Below are positions 16,837 through 24,943 of a stretch of 64,000 nt of DNA, one piece after another (the first letter of the stretch is position 1; the number at the start of each line of letters is the position of its first letter). Under the pieces are notes generated by a model. That model was not told where the DNA came from. It ran no database searches and was given only the letters and a program-made list of their open reading frames with translations. Location of the stretch: positions 1-64,000 of the forward strand of contig DAOLES010000001.1 in the NCBI GenBank assembly GCA_035326705.1. Direction: 5' to 3'. A program made the translations under genes and the position numbers. The stretch comes from Oligoflexia bacterium. Lineage in GTDB: Bacteria; Bdellovibrionota_G; JALEGL01.

Positions 16837-17724
16837 ATGAAAAAGTTAATTTTGTTTAATAGTGTTGGTTTGATAAGTTTAATTTTTTTATCTGCTTGTA
16901 CCAACATAGCTTTGCAGCCTAGCAGGCAAGTATATCAAAATGTTGAAAATTTTCAGGCACAGAAACCTGAGCAACAATACATTAAATCTTTTGATGGAAC
17001 ATCGTTGTCTTTGGTTCACTTTCAGAGCTTGGTAAAACCAAAGAAAGGTGTGGTGGTTCAGTTTCATGGTAACGCAGAAAATTTAAGTTCACATTTTTTA
17101 TCCCAATTGTGGGTTACACAACATGGCTACGACTTTGTTACTTTTGATTACAGAGGCTATGGTAAGTCAGAGGGGCTTGCAGGGTTTCCTGATGTTAATC
17201 AAGATGCAGCAGCCGTGATTCAATATGCAATGGATAACTACTCTGAGTATGACCATCAAATTATTTTATGGGGAGAGAGTATTGGTGGGATGATTTTAAT
17301 GAATGCTTTAAATATTTTAGCAGAACAAGGGCAGCCAAACTTTAAATATAAGATGATTTTGGAAGGAACTTTTTATTCATTAAAAGCAACGTCTTCAAAA
17401 GTTTTAACTCGGCATTGGTTAACGTTTCCTTTTTCTTGGCTTGGGTTTCTGTTGGTGACTGATCGTTATGCCGCTAAGAAACAAATTCGTAAGTTTACAT
17501 ACAAACCAGAAAGTGTGTTGTTTGTGCAAAGTAAGCAAGATTTTGTGGTTGGGTTTAAACAAGGTAAAAAATTATTTAACAAATACCAACATTCTAATAA
17601 ATGTAAGTTATGGTACGAGGAAAAAAGTCATATCAATGTGGCTGGCGTTGCCAAAAGAAAATACCGTTCAATGATGCTGAACTATCTTAATGAAGGTTGT
17701 AGCAAGTTAGATAATGCTTATTAA
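16837..17724 (+). CDS. Alpha/beta-hydrolase lipoprotein
   Basis: A 295-residue lipoprotein with signal peptide and lipobox LSAC (acylated Cys at residue 21), then an alpha/beta hydrolase domain. The oxyanion region reads VVQFHGNAENLS, the nucleophile elbow is GESIGG, and the terminal KSHINVAG offers the catalytic histidine; this is the Bem46/DUF1100-like serine hydrolase class. It has an AAGGA ribosome-binding site and lies 12 bases after the Lnb-like gene, so the two are probably co-expressed in the envelope. Substrate is unknown; esterase or acyl hydrolase activity is likely. A long inverted repeat covers its 3' end. Confidence 0.85.
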   Translation: MKKLILFNSVGLISLIFLSACTNIALQPSRQVYQNVENFQAQKPEQQYIKSFDGTSLSLVHFQSLVKPKKGVVVQFHGNAENLSSHFLSQLWVTQHGYDFVTFDYRGYGKSEGLAGFPDVNQDAAAVIQYAMDNYSEYDHQIILWGESIGGMILMNALNILAEQGQPNFKYKMILEGTFYSLKATSSKVLTRHWLTFPFSWLGFLLVTDRYAAKKQIRKFTYKPESVLFVQSKQDFVVGFKQGKKLFNKYQHSNKCKLWYEEKSHINVAGVAKRKYRSMMLNYLNEGCSKLDNAY

Positions 17725-17738
17725 TCAGCTACAACCTT
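17693..17738. terminator. Inverted repeat across the hydrolase stop codon (possible bidirectional terminator)
   Basis: AAGGTTGTAGC (17693-17703) and GCTACAACCTT (17728-17738) are perfectly complementary over 11 bases around a 24-base loop that contains the stop codon. It lies between convergent genes. The lack of a clean T-run on the plus strand makes classical termination uncertain. Confidence 0.45.
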
Positions 17739-17764
17739 AAAAATAAAAATTGAAGATTTATTGT

Positions 17765-19495
17765 TTACTGTCCTTTAGCTAGGCCTTCACCTCTTGGATC
17801 AGCTACACCGTGTAAGCGATTGTTTTCAAAAGCAACTGCTTGGACTTTACAGCCTAGATCTTCATGGCGGATTTCATGGCCCATGCTTTGTAGAGCTTTT
17901 TTTGTGCCCAGACTAAAGCCGGGATCTTCTACCCGAATATGGTCAGGCTGCCATTGGTGATGGTAGCGTAGTGCAGCAACAGCAGTATAGAGATCTTTTT
18001 CATGCTCAAGATAATTCAATAGAACTTGGCTGACACAGGTTAGGATCCTGGTACCTGAAGGTGTTCCCAAAGCAAGGATGGGTTTACCATCTTTTCTAAC
18101 AATAGTAGGAGACATACTGCTTAAAGGACGTTTTTCAGGTTGTACCAAGTTGTTTTTGCTGCCAACCGCGCCAAATAAATTACTATCCCCTGGTTTTTTA
18201 GAAAAATCATCCATTTCATTATTCATAACAATACCTGTGCCTGGGATGACAACGCCAGAACCTAACCAGCCGTTAATGGTTTGAGTAGAGCTCACAGTAT
18301 TGCCGACATTGTCCATAATGGTAAAGTGGGTGGTTTCATCGGATTCATAAGGAAAAGCATCAAGCAAATCATCTTGTTCAAGCTTTAATGCTTTTGAACC
18401 AATTTTCTTGCGTAATTCCCCGGCATATTTTTTTGAAATTAATCCTTTAACCGGCACCTTAACAAAATCAGCATCTCCCATATAGCGTGCTCTATCAACA
18501 AAAGCCAGCTGCATAGCACTGGCTGTTTGATGAATACTGGTTGGGCTTTGAATACCTTGCTCTTTTAAGTTAAGCGGTTCTAAAATATTTAAGATTTGAA
18601 TGACATGGGTCCCACCAGAACTAGGAGGTCCCATTGAAAAAATCTCATAGCCATTAAAGGTTCCTTGGACAGGGGTTCTCCATTTGGTGTTGTATTTATC
18701 CAAATCTATTTGCCTGATGTAACCGCCTAAACGTTTGCTTTCATCGACAATAGCTTGAGCGACCCAACCTTTGTAAAAACCGTTTATGCCTTTTTCTGAT
18801 ATGGTTTGTAAGGTTTTTGCCAAGTCTTTTTGTATTAAGATATCACCTTCTTCTTTGATGCTACCGTCTGATTTAAAAAACACAGCAATAGAAGCAGGGT
18901 ATTGTTTTAAAACCTCTTGCCTTGCCTCAATGGCTTTGGCTAAGTGTGGGTAAATTTTAAATCCATTTGTAGCCAGTTCAATGGCAGGTTGCATGACTTG
19001 TTGGCGGGTGAGCTTACCATACTTGGCTTGCATTTCTAAGACACCTTTAACCAAACCCGGCACGCCACCGGCAAAGATACCATCTAAAGACTTTCTTTCA
19101 ATGATCGCATCGTTTTTGTCGACATACATTTTTGAATGGGCTTTTAAAGGAGCCTTTTCTCTAAAGTCCAGAGATAGAGGTTGTTCAAAAGTAGGGCCGT
19201 CCATCAGCATAAAACCACCGCCGCCAAGGCCTGTTGATTGAGGCCGTTCAACAGAAATAGCAAAAGAAACGGCAGCTGCCGCATCAAAAGCATTGCCTCC
19301 CAATTCAATCATCTTAATTCCAGCTGCGGTTGCGGCTTCTCCTTGCGTTGCAATCATGATCTTATCACTAAAGGCTTCATGTTGGGCTTGGCTGTGGCCT
19401 TTTAGTAGTTTTACTGTTTTAAATTGAGAGCTACAGGCAGATAATAATAAGGTTAAAGATAATAAAAGTGATTTTAAGAATGGTTTTTTTAGCAT
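17765..19495 (-). CDS. ggt: Gamma-glutamyltransferase (glutathione hydrolase), lipoprotein form
   Basis: A 576-residue Ntn hydrolase that cleaves gamma-glutamyl compounds such as glutathione in the periplasm. The proenzyme is expected to self-cleave before the TTHF motif (residues 388-391); other marks are ERPQSTGLGGGGFML, the substrate-binding PPSSGGTH and the lid region RPLSSMSPT. I chose the ATG at 19495, which gives a lipoprotein signal with lipobox LLSAC; the frame is also open to a GTG at 19540 that abuts the upstream aldolase stop, so coupling with that gene is possible. It may recycle glutathione made by the gshA product. Confidence 0.9.
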   Translation of the reverse strand: MLKKPFLKSLLLSLTLLLSACSSQFKTVKLLKGHSQAQHEAFSDKIMIATQGEAATAAGIKMIELGGNAFDAAAAVSFAISVERPQSTGLGGGGFMLMDGPTFEQPLSLDFREKAPLKAHSKMYVDKNDAIIERKSLDGIFAGGVPGLVKGVLEMQAKYGKLTRQQVMQPAIELATNGFKIYPHLAKAIEARQEVLKQYPASIAVFFKSDGSIKEEGDILIQKDLAKTLQTISEKGINGFYKGWVAQAIVDESKRLGGYIRQIDLDKYNTKWRTPVQGTFNGYEIFSMGPPSSGGTHVIQILNILEPLNLKEQGIQSPTSIHQTASAMQLAFVDRARYMGDADFVKVPVKGLISKKYAGELRKKIGSKALKLEQDDLLDAFPYESDETTHFTIMDNVGNTVSSTQTINGWLGSGVVIPGTGIVMNNEMDDFSKKPGDSNLFGAVGSKNNLVQPEKRPLSSMSPTIVRKDGKPILALGTPSGTRILTCVSQVLLNYLEHEKDLYTAVAALRYHHQWQPDHIRVEDPGFSLGTKKALQSMGHEIRHEDLGCKVQAVAFENNRLHGVADPRGEGLAKGQ

Positions 19496-19540
19496 GCAGT
19501 TTAAGTAGCATATAAACTGCGCTAAGCAAAATCTGAGCAC

Positions 19541-20185
19541 TTATCCGTTCTGAATTTCTTTTCTAATATTGATTAAACTTTCTAGTTCAGGGTTTTGAAT
19601 TAAGCTAGGAGGAGCAATAGCGTGACTCAGCCATAATATTTTTGCGCTGTGTTCAACACGTTCTAATTGGGTGTAAGCATTATCTATAGTGCTCTTTGAA
19701 GCACTAACCACGCCATGTCTTTCCAAAATAATGCATTGGTTTTCTTTTAAAGCTAAGGCAGCTTGTTGAGCAATAGCATGCGTGCCTGGCGTAGTATATG
19801 AACATGTGGGGACTTTTCCTAAAGCAATGATGACTTCTGGCAAGATTGGCTCTTCTAAGCTAATGCCTGATAAACTGCATGCAATGGAATAAGGAGGATG
19901 AGAGTGCACAATGGCTTTGACTTTTGGGTTGTGTTGATAAGTGGCAAGGTGCAATTGGTATTCTGAGGATGGTTTTGGCCCTTTAAGATGTTTTCCTGTT
20001 TTCAGGCAAACTATGCTGATGTCAAAAGGCTTTAATTTGCTTTTGTCAAAGCCAGTGGGTGTGATTAACATTTCTTGAGCAGAAACTCTTATAGACGTAT
20101 TTCCATCATTTCCAACACCATAACCTTTTGCATAAAGCAGCTTATGAACCTGAACAATACTTTTCCTAGACGATAAGTAAAACAC
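19541..20185 (-). CDS. Class II aldolase/adducin family protein
   Basis: A 214-residue zinc-dependent aldolase-type protein. It contains the phosphate-binding segments GNDGNTSIR and ITPTGFDKSKL, Glu75 in SSEYQLHL (the FucA catalytic position), zinc ligands His94 and His96 in HSHPP and the third histidine in ERHGVV. L-fuculose-phosphate aldolase, a sugar-phosphate epimerase or methylthioribulose-phosphate dehydratase are all possible; no pathway neighbour decides it. The start is a GTG with a TATATA/TATAAA box 4-6 bases upstream and no Shine-Dalgarno, another leaderless candidate. It abuts ggt downstream. Confidence 0.85.
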   Translation of the reverse strand: MFYLSSRKSIVQVHKLLYAKGYGVGNDGNTSIRVSAQEMLITPTGFDKSKLKPFDISIVCLKTGKHLKGPKPSSEYQLHLATYQHNPKVKAIVHSHPPYSIACSLSGISLEEPILPEVIIALGKVPTCSYTTPGTHAIAQQAALALKENQCIILERHGVVSASKSTIDNAYTQLERVEHSAKILWLSHAIAPPSLIQNPELESLINIRKEIQNG

Positions 20186-20282
20186 AAATTTTATATAACA
20201 TTAAATTTTATAAACAGTCGATAGAAGCGTTGCTTTGCTTTCACAAATTTGAAAAAAATATGTTGATGTGTCCATGAATAAA

Positions 20283-20311
20283 TTGACAAGCCTGCTGCAG
20301 TATAGCATTTT
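20283..20311 (+). promoter_or_regulatory. Promoter of the transaldolase gene
   Basis: Perfect -35 TTGACA (20283-20288), 17-base spacer and a weak -10 CATTTT (20306-20311) that ends 6 bases before the ATG. The geometry repeats that of oxyR, and no ribosome-binding site precedes the ATG. Confidence 0.4.
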
Positions 20312-20317
20312 TAGAGC

Positions 20318-20968
20318 ATGAAATTCTTCATAGATACAGCCAATATAGATGAAATTAAACAAGCCATTGCTTTAGGGATGTGTGACGGGGTCACCACCAA
20401 TCCCAGCTTGGTTGCTAAAGAAGGTAAGTCCTATTTTGATTTAGCCAAAGAAATCTGTGCATTGGTTTCAGGGCCAGTAAGTCTTGAAACAGTTGCTCAA
20501 AGTGCTGATGCTATGCTGTCAGAAGGTAGAAAATTAGCCGAATTGGGTGAAAACGTTGTTGTAAAGTTACCCATGTGTGAAGATGCTTTGGTAGCAACCA
20601 AACGTTTAGCGCAAGAAGGTATAAGAGTTAATATGACACTTTGCTTTTCTCCGATGCAAGCCCTTCTCGCAGCAAAGGCTGGAGCCGCTTACATATCACC
20701 TTTTGTTGGGCGTTTGGACGATATATCCCATGATGGTATGGCTTTGATTGAGGAAATTGTAACCATTTACGATAATTATGCTTTTGAAACAGAAGTTTTG
20801 GTTGCAAGTATAAGGCACCCAAAACATTTACTAGATGCAGCATTGATGGGCGCTGATGTTGCTACCATTCCATTCAGTGTATTGGCTCAGTTGGTTAAGC
20901 ATCCTTTGACAGACAGTGGAATAGCTAAGTTCAATGAAGATTCAAAAAAAGTAGAAGGACACATATAG
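20318..20968 (+). CDS. tal: Transaldolase-like protein (TalC/fructose-6-phosphate aldolase type)
   Basis: A 216-residue short transaldolase, a TIM barrel forming a Schiff base through Lys83 in VVVKLPM. The N-terminal MKFFIDTAN, the DGVTTNPSL strand and the SPFVGRLDD loop are diagnostic of the small decameric TalC/Fsa class. It most likely works in the non-oxidative pentose phosphate pathway; whether it is transaldolase or fructose-6-phosphate aldolase needs the residue in the phenylalanine/glutamine discriminator position. Its stop codon directly abuts the start of the next gene. Confidence 0.93.
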   Translation: MKFFIDTANIDEIKQAIALGMCDGVTTNPSLVAKEGKSYFDLAKEICALVSGPVSLETVAQSADAMLSEGRKLAELGENVVVKLPMCEDALVATKRLAQEGIRVNMTLCFSPMQALLAAKAGAAYISPFVGRLDDISHDGMALIEEIVTIYDNYAFETEVLVASIRHPKHLLDAALMGADVATIPFSVLAQLVKHPLTDSGIAKFNEDSKKVEGHI

Positions 20969-21475
20969 ATGATGAAACGGTTTTTGGCATTTGCTTTATG
21001 TGTAATCGTACTTCATGCAGGCGCTGTTTACGCACAGGTGCAAGAAAAAATTGATATTAAAATTGGGGCGGGTACAACGCTTTCTCCTACTGGAGTCTTA
21101 GGTGTAGGTTCTGCTGACTATAGATTGTCAGAAAACATAGCCTTAACAGCGATGATGCAATGGTCATTAGGAGAATTACAGGACATTGTTTTTCCAAGCT
21201 TTGGCGGACGTCTTATTTTGCCCAGAAGTGTCATTAATGGATCTGCATCGGGAAACTCAGGCCTAGAGCTATCAGCATTATTTGGAGCAGGGCCGGTTTA
21301 TAGAGAAGTTAATGGTTTTAAAGCTTCTCATGTTGGTTATACTACAGGCATTGGTGTTGATATGTTTTTAGGAAGTGGGTTTTCTTTTGGTGGAACAGCT
21401 TTGGTTAATTTTACCAGCAATGTTGTAGAAGATTCATTCTTTTCAGTGTTTGGCCATGTGGGCTTGCATTTTTAA
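20969..21475 (+). CDS. Small outer-membrane beta-barrel candidate
   Basis: A 168-residue protein with signal peptide (residues 1-22, AVYA/Q) and a mature part of alternating hydrophobic strands rich in glycine and aromatic residues, ending in VGLHF, a C-terminal aromatic typical of outer-membrane barrels. Eight strands would fit the length. It starts one base after the transaldolase stop, so it is translated from the same mRNA even though the functions look unrelated. No family name is recognisable. Confidence 0.65.
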   Translation: MMKRFLAFALCVIVLHAGAVYAQVQEKIDIKIGAGTTLSPTGVLGVGSADYRLSENIALTAMMQWSLGELQDIVFPSFGGRLILPRSVINGSASGNSGLELSALFGAGPVYREVNGFKASHVGYTTGIGVDMFLGSGFSFGGTALVNFTSNVVEDSFFSVFGHVGLHF

Positions 21476-21521
21476 ATTATAAAAAACTATTCATAGAAGT
21501 TAAAGCGGAGGAAAGTATACC

Positions 21522-22301
21522 ATGAAAATAGCAGTTTGTGTAAAGCGGGTACCAGATACAGCCAGCAATATTAAGCTTAACAGTGATGGTCAGGGAATTG
21601 TTGAAGAGGGTTTAAAATTTATTATCAGTCCTTATGATGAGTTTGGTGTTGAAGAAGGTTTAAAAACAAAAGAAAATTTAGGTGCGGGTGAAGTAACGGC
21701 CCTAACAGTAGGGAATGATAAAGCTCAAGATGTTTTAAGAAGTGCTTTGGCCATGGGCTGTGATAAAGCTGTGATGATTGAAAGTCAGGAGAAACTGTCA
21801 GGTTTATCTGTGGCAAAACTCTTGGCAGCAAAAATAAAAGCAGATGACTATCAACTTGTATTTACTGGCAAACACGCCATAGATGACGATGCTTCTCAAG
21901 TCAGTCAGATGACAGCACAATTGTTGGATTGGCCACATGTCACATCTGTAAGCAAATTTGAATTGATTGATGAAAGTACCGCTAAAGTGCATAGAGATGT
22001 TGATGGTGGCAATCAAGAGGTATGGGAAATTAAGTTGCCTGCAATTTTTGCAGCAACCAAAGGTTTAAACCAACCCCGTTATGCGTCTTTAAAAGGTATC
22101 ATGCAGTCCAAATCTAAACCCATAGAAAAAGTAAGCGCAGCTGATTTGAATCTACAAGAAGGGGGTTTAAATAATAATGTAACTGTTGTTGGTTATGAAG
22201 AACCACCTGCAAGACAAGCTGGGCAAATCTTTAAAGATAATCCACAAGAAGCGGTGAAAGAAGTGGTTAAGAAATTAAGAGAAGAAGCCAAGGTTATATA
22301 A
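21522..22301 (+). CDS. etfB: Electron transfer flavoprotein beta subunit
   Basis: A 259-residue AMP-binding subunit of the ETF heterodimer that carries electrons from acyl-CoA and other dehydrogenases to the quinone pool. It begins with the signature MKIAVCVKRVPDTAS and contains the ISPYDEFGVEEGL and TGKHAIDDDASQV segments and the ATKGLNQPRYASLKGIMQSK loop. A strong GGAGG site precedes the ATG. etfA follows after 34 bases in the usual order. No acyl-CoA dehydrogenase or ETF-quinone oxidoreductase is in the window. Confidence 0.97.
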   Translation: MKIAVCVKRVPDTASNIKLNSDGQGIVEEGLKFIISPYDEFGVEEGLKTKENLGAGEVTALTVGNDKAQDVLRSALAMGCDKAVMIESQEKLSGLSVAKLLAAKIKADDYQLVFTGKHAIDDDASQVSQMTAQLLDWPHVTSVSKFELIDESTAKVHRDVDGGNQEVWEIKLPAIFAATKGLNQPRYASLKGIMQSKSKPIEKVSAADLNLQEGGLNNNVTVVGYEEPPARQAGQIFKDNPQEAVKEVVKKLREEAKVI

Positions 22302-22335
22302 GTTTTTTTGTGTTTTTGAGAAGGAGTCAAGTCGT

Positions 22336-23310
22336 ATGAATATTGCTGTATGGATAGAAAGTAACAATAATAAAATTAAAAAATCGTCTTTAGAAGTTTT
22401 AGCCCAAGCTGGACGACTGGCGCAAACAAACAATGCAAAGCTATCTGCGCTGTACATAGGTGAAACAATCAAAGACATTGAAAGCCAGCTAAAAACATAT
22501 GGCGTAAGCAGCTTGTACCATGCCAATGTATCTAGTTACAATACAGTATCTTGGGCTGAGCAAACGGCAAAATTTTGCAGTGAGAATAGTATTAATATTC
22601 TATTGGCTTCGTTAAGTGCTAACAGCAAGGACACTTTTCCAAGAGTTGCGGCGCAACTAGACTGTGGAATGATTTCAGAAGTAACCCATCTTGAGCTAAC
22701 CGGTAACACTTTAAAAGCCAAAAGACCCGTTTATGCAGGTAAGCTGATTGCTAACATTGAAGCTAACCTAGAGTCTCCAGTTGTTGTGACCTGTAGACCC
22801 AATGTTTTTGACCCTAAACCTGAAGTGGCGGAGTCTAATACTCAAAGCAATGAGCTTGAAGCTGCGGGATTTTCTGAGTGCGGACGCTGTAAATTGTTAG
22901 AAGTGAAAGCAACCGTCTCTGATAGACCTGATTTGGCTGCAGCAGAGATTGTTGTATCCGCAGGCCGTTCTATTAAGTCAGAAGAAAACTTTACCATGAT
23001 CAATGAATTGGCAGATGTTTTAGGTGCCGCCGTTGGAGCTTCACGAGCAGCAGTAGACGCAGGGTATGCCAGTCATGATATGCAGGTCGGTCAAACTGGT
23101 AAAACAGTGAACCCAAAACTATACATAGCCTGCGGTATCTCAGGTGCCATTCAGCATTTAGCCGGTATGAGCTCGTCTAAAGTCATTGTCGCCATCAACA
23201 CCGATCCTGAAGCACCCATTTTCCAGAAAGCAGATTATGGCATAGTGGGCGATATGTTTGAATTGGTGCCATTGATGAAGGAAGAGTTTGCAAAGCTCTT
23301 GCAAGAATAA
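22336..23310 (+). CDS. etfA: Electron transfer flavoprotein alpha subunit
   Basis: A 324-residue partner of EtfB. The C-terminal FAD domain shows the ETF-alpha pattern: SAGRSIKSEENF, GASRAAVDAGY, QVGQTGKTVNPKLYIACGISGAIQH and INTDPEAPIFQKADYGIVGD. The N-terminal half is the shared ETF alpha/beta fold. It has its own AAGGAG ribosome-binding site and is cotranscribed with etfB. Length is usual for group I ETF. Confidence 0.97.
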   Translation: MNIAVWIESNNNKIKKSSLEVLAQAGRLAQTNNAKLSALYIGETIKDIESQLKTYGVSSLYHANVSSYNTVSWAEQTAKFCSENSINILLASLSANSKDTFPRVAAQLDCGMISEVTHLELTGNTLKAKRPVYAGKLIANIEANLESPVVVTCRPNVFDPKPEVAESNTQSNELEAAGFSECGRCKLLEVKATVSDRPDLAAAEIVVSAGRSIKSEENFTMINELADVLGAAVGASRAAVDAGYASHDMQVGQTGKTVNPKLYIACGISGAIQHLAGMSSSKVIVAINTDPEAPIFQKADYGIVGDMFELVPLMKEEFAKLLQE

Positions 23311-23395
23311 GAAGATGTATCAAAAAACTATCCTAAAATTGTTTTTTGTTCATCAAGCAAGCTGTTTTTAAACTGAAGAGATTATTGATTGTATT

Positions 23396-23686
23396 ATGAT
23401 TTTGTTATTGGACAAGCTTAAATTTAAATTAATTATGGTAATTAATATGATCTTGTTTTTTAATTATTTTTTTGCAATTGTAACAGGGGAATACGAAAAG
23501 TTTTTTTTATTAGACCACAGATATATCTTAGGTATTTATTTATTGATCGGTTTAGGAAGCTCATTTTACGCAATTTTTAGGTTAACCTGTCAAAAACACA
23601 ATAAAAAATCGAGTATTTTTTTGCTTATTATATCGCTTTTGGTTGTTGCTTATCCTATTCTTTTTGCGTATCAATTGACAAGATAA
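23396..23686 (+). CDS. Small membrane protein of unknown function
   Basis: A 96-residue, very hydrophobic product with about three transmembrane helices (roughly residues 10-30, 42-63 and 73-92) and a short basic loop CQKHNKKSS. The only support is an ATG preceded by a weak GAAGAG sequence and a membrane-like composition. No homologue is recognisable. It could be a chance frame in AT-rich DNA. Confidence 0.4.
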   Translation: MILLLDKLKFKLIMVINMILFFNYFFAIVTGEYEKFFLLDHRYILGIYLLIGLGSSFYAIFRLTCQKHNKKSSIFLLIISLLVVAYPILFAYQLTR

Positions 23687-23854
23687 TTAATATGACAGGT
23701 TTAGACCTAATAGTTTGTATCTTACAAAAGTCTAAATTTATTAGGGATAAGTATATTTTTCATCAATGAGCGCTGTTTTAAATGCCGTAAAACATTAGAT
23801 TTATTGTTAAATTTTTTCTTGCACGCTATAACGCAATATGTTAATTTGCTTGGA

Positions 23855-24796
23855 ATGATGAACAAAACGACTTTACTCCTACTCTTAGCAATGATGATCG
23901 GGTGCGCATCAAAACCAGTTATCCCCACAGAAAAAAAAGTGAAAAAGGTTATCCCAACCACTAAAAAAACGGTTGCAGAGATTGAAGAAGAAAAAGATAG
24001 CGAAGAAACTGCCGATGATGCTGAGACCGAGACTGCAACAATCTATTTAAAAAAGACTGAACAACAATTTAAAAATGGAACATTTATTCATGAAATCATC
24101 AAGGGTGAAGAGATTATGGGTGAATGGTGGCCAGTGAACGCTATAGATTTGGTAACCAAAGAATCACATCCAGATTTATTTGCAAAAGGTGACTTAGAAA
24201 CAATCATCAATGACTTTGGCGGAATTGCAGTGGCTCCAGATGGCATGACTTCAGGTGCCAGTCCTGGCAAGCTTGAAGGAAAAGCTTTGATTGATGGGGT
24301 GCTTTATGACGGTGATCATACTGACCCTCAGTATGGTATTGTGCTTTTAGAAGAAAATGGAACAAAAATCACCTTTACCCATAAAGATGAAGTTCTTGAA
24401 GCATTTGATGACATGGATGCTTTTTTTGCAGAATATGAAGGCAATGAAAATGCAACGATATTCTACACGCCATCAATAAAACGTGGTGATAAAGAATTGA
24501 ACAATGACACCATGATTCATAGAGCATTGGTCAGAAGAGTAAATGCCGATGATGAACAAGAAGTGGCTATGGCTATTTTGAAAAAGCCCATTAAAAACAA
24601 AGAAATGATTGCCTTGATGAATGGTTTGAATACCAAAGACGATGAGGGTAAAATTCTAACCCAAACCACACATATTTATTATACAGATGGCGGCAATAAT
24701 TATGGTCAAGCAGCACGTTTAGATGCTGATGCAAAGGTTACGCTTGTCGGTGAACGCAATCCTGACCTTGTAACCAATTATCTGGTTTTATATTAA
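23855..24796 (+). CDS. Lipoprotein of unknown function
   Basis: A 313-residue lipoprotein: signal peptide MMNKTTLLLLLAMMIGC with the acylated cysteine at residue 17, a Lys-rich then Glu-rich low-complexity linker (residues 22-60), and a folded domain. I chose the ATG at 23855, which gives a clean signal peptide; the frame is open 17 codons further but those residues do not fit. The domain includes DFGGIAVAPDGMTSG and DGVLYDGDHTDPQYGIVLL, which faintly recall the phosphodiester-glycosidase (NAGPA-like) fold, but key residues cannot be confirmed. It stands alone upstream of dnaK. Confidence 0.65.
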   Translation: MMNKTTLLLLLAMMIGCASKPVIPTEKKVKKVIPTTKKTVAEIEEEKDSEETADDAETETATIYLKKTEQQFKNGTFIHEIIKGEEIMGEWWPVNAIDLVTKESHPDLFAKGDLETIINDFGGIAVAPDGMTSGASPGKLEGKALIDGVLYDGDHTDPQYGIVLLEENGTKITFTHKDEVLEAFDDMDAFFAEYEGNENATIFYTPSIKRGDKELNNDTMIHRALVRRVNADDEQEVAMAILKKPIKNKEMIALMNGLNTKDDEGKILTQTTHIYYTDGGNNYGQAARLDADAKVTLVGERNPDLVTNYLVLY

Positions 24797-24837
24797 GCTA
24801 ATTATTGTTATTTTTACAGAAATCAAAAAAAATACCA

Positions 24838-24865
24838 TTGACAAGTGTGTCAATGAGTTTATTTT
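24838..24865 (+). promoter_or_regulatory. dnaK promoter with overlapping inverted repeat
   Basis: -35 TTGACA (24838-24843), 16 bases, then -10 TATTTT (24860-24865). The -35 is the left arm of the perfect inverted repeat TTGACA-AGTG-TGTCAA (24838-24853). It is not a CIRCE element. The position suggests a repressor site or simply a symmetrical promoter. Confidence 0.45.
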
Positions 24866-24943
24866 GCTCTTACTGGCTTTTTGTTGCCAAAAATTTAGTA
24901 TTATCAATATTTTAGAGAACAGATAAGTAAGGAATTTGAGATT

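Noticed and set aside
24797..24943. CIRCE/HrcA operator upstream of dnaK
   Set aside because: The only palindrome, TTGACA-N4-TGTCAA, does not match the TTAGCACTC-N9-GAGTGCTAA consensus.
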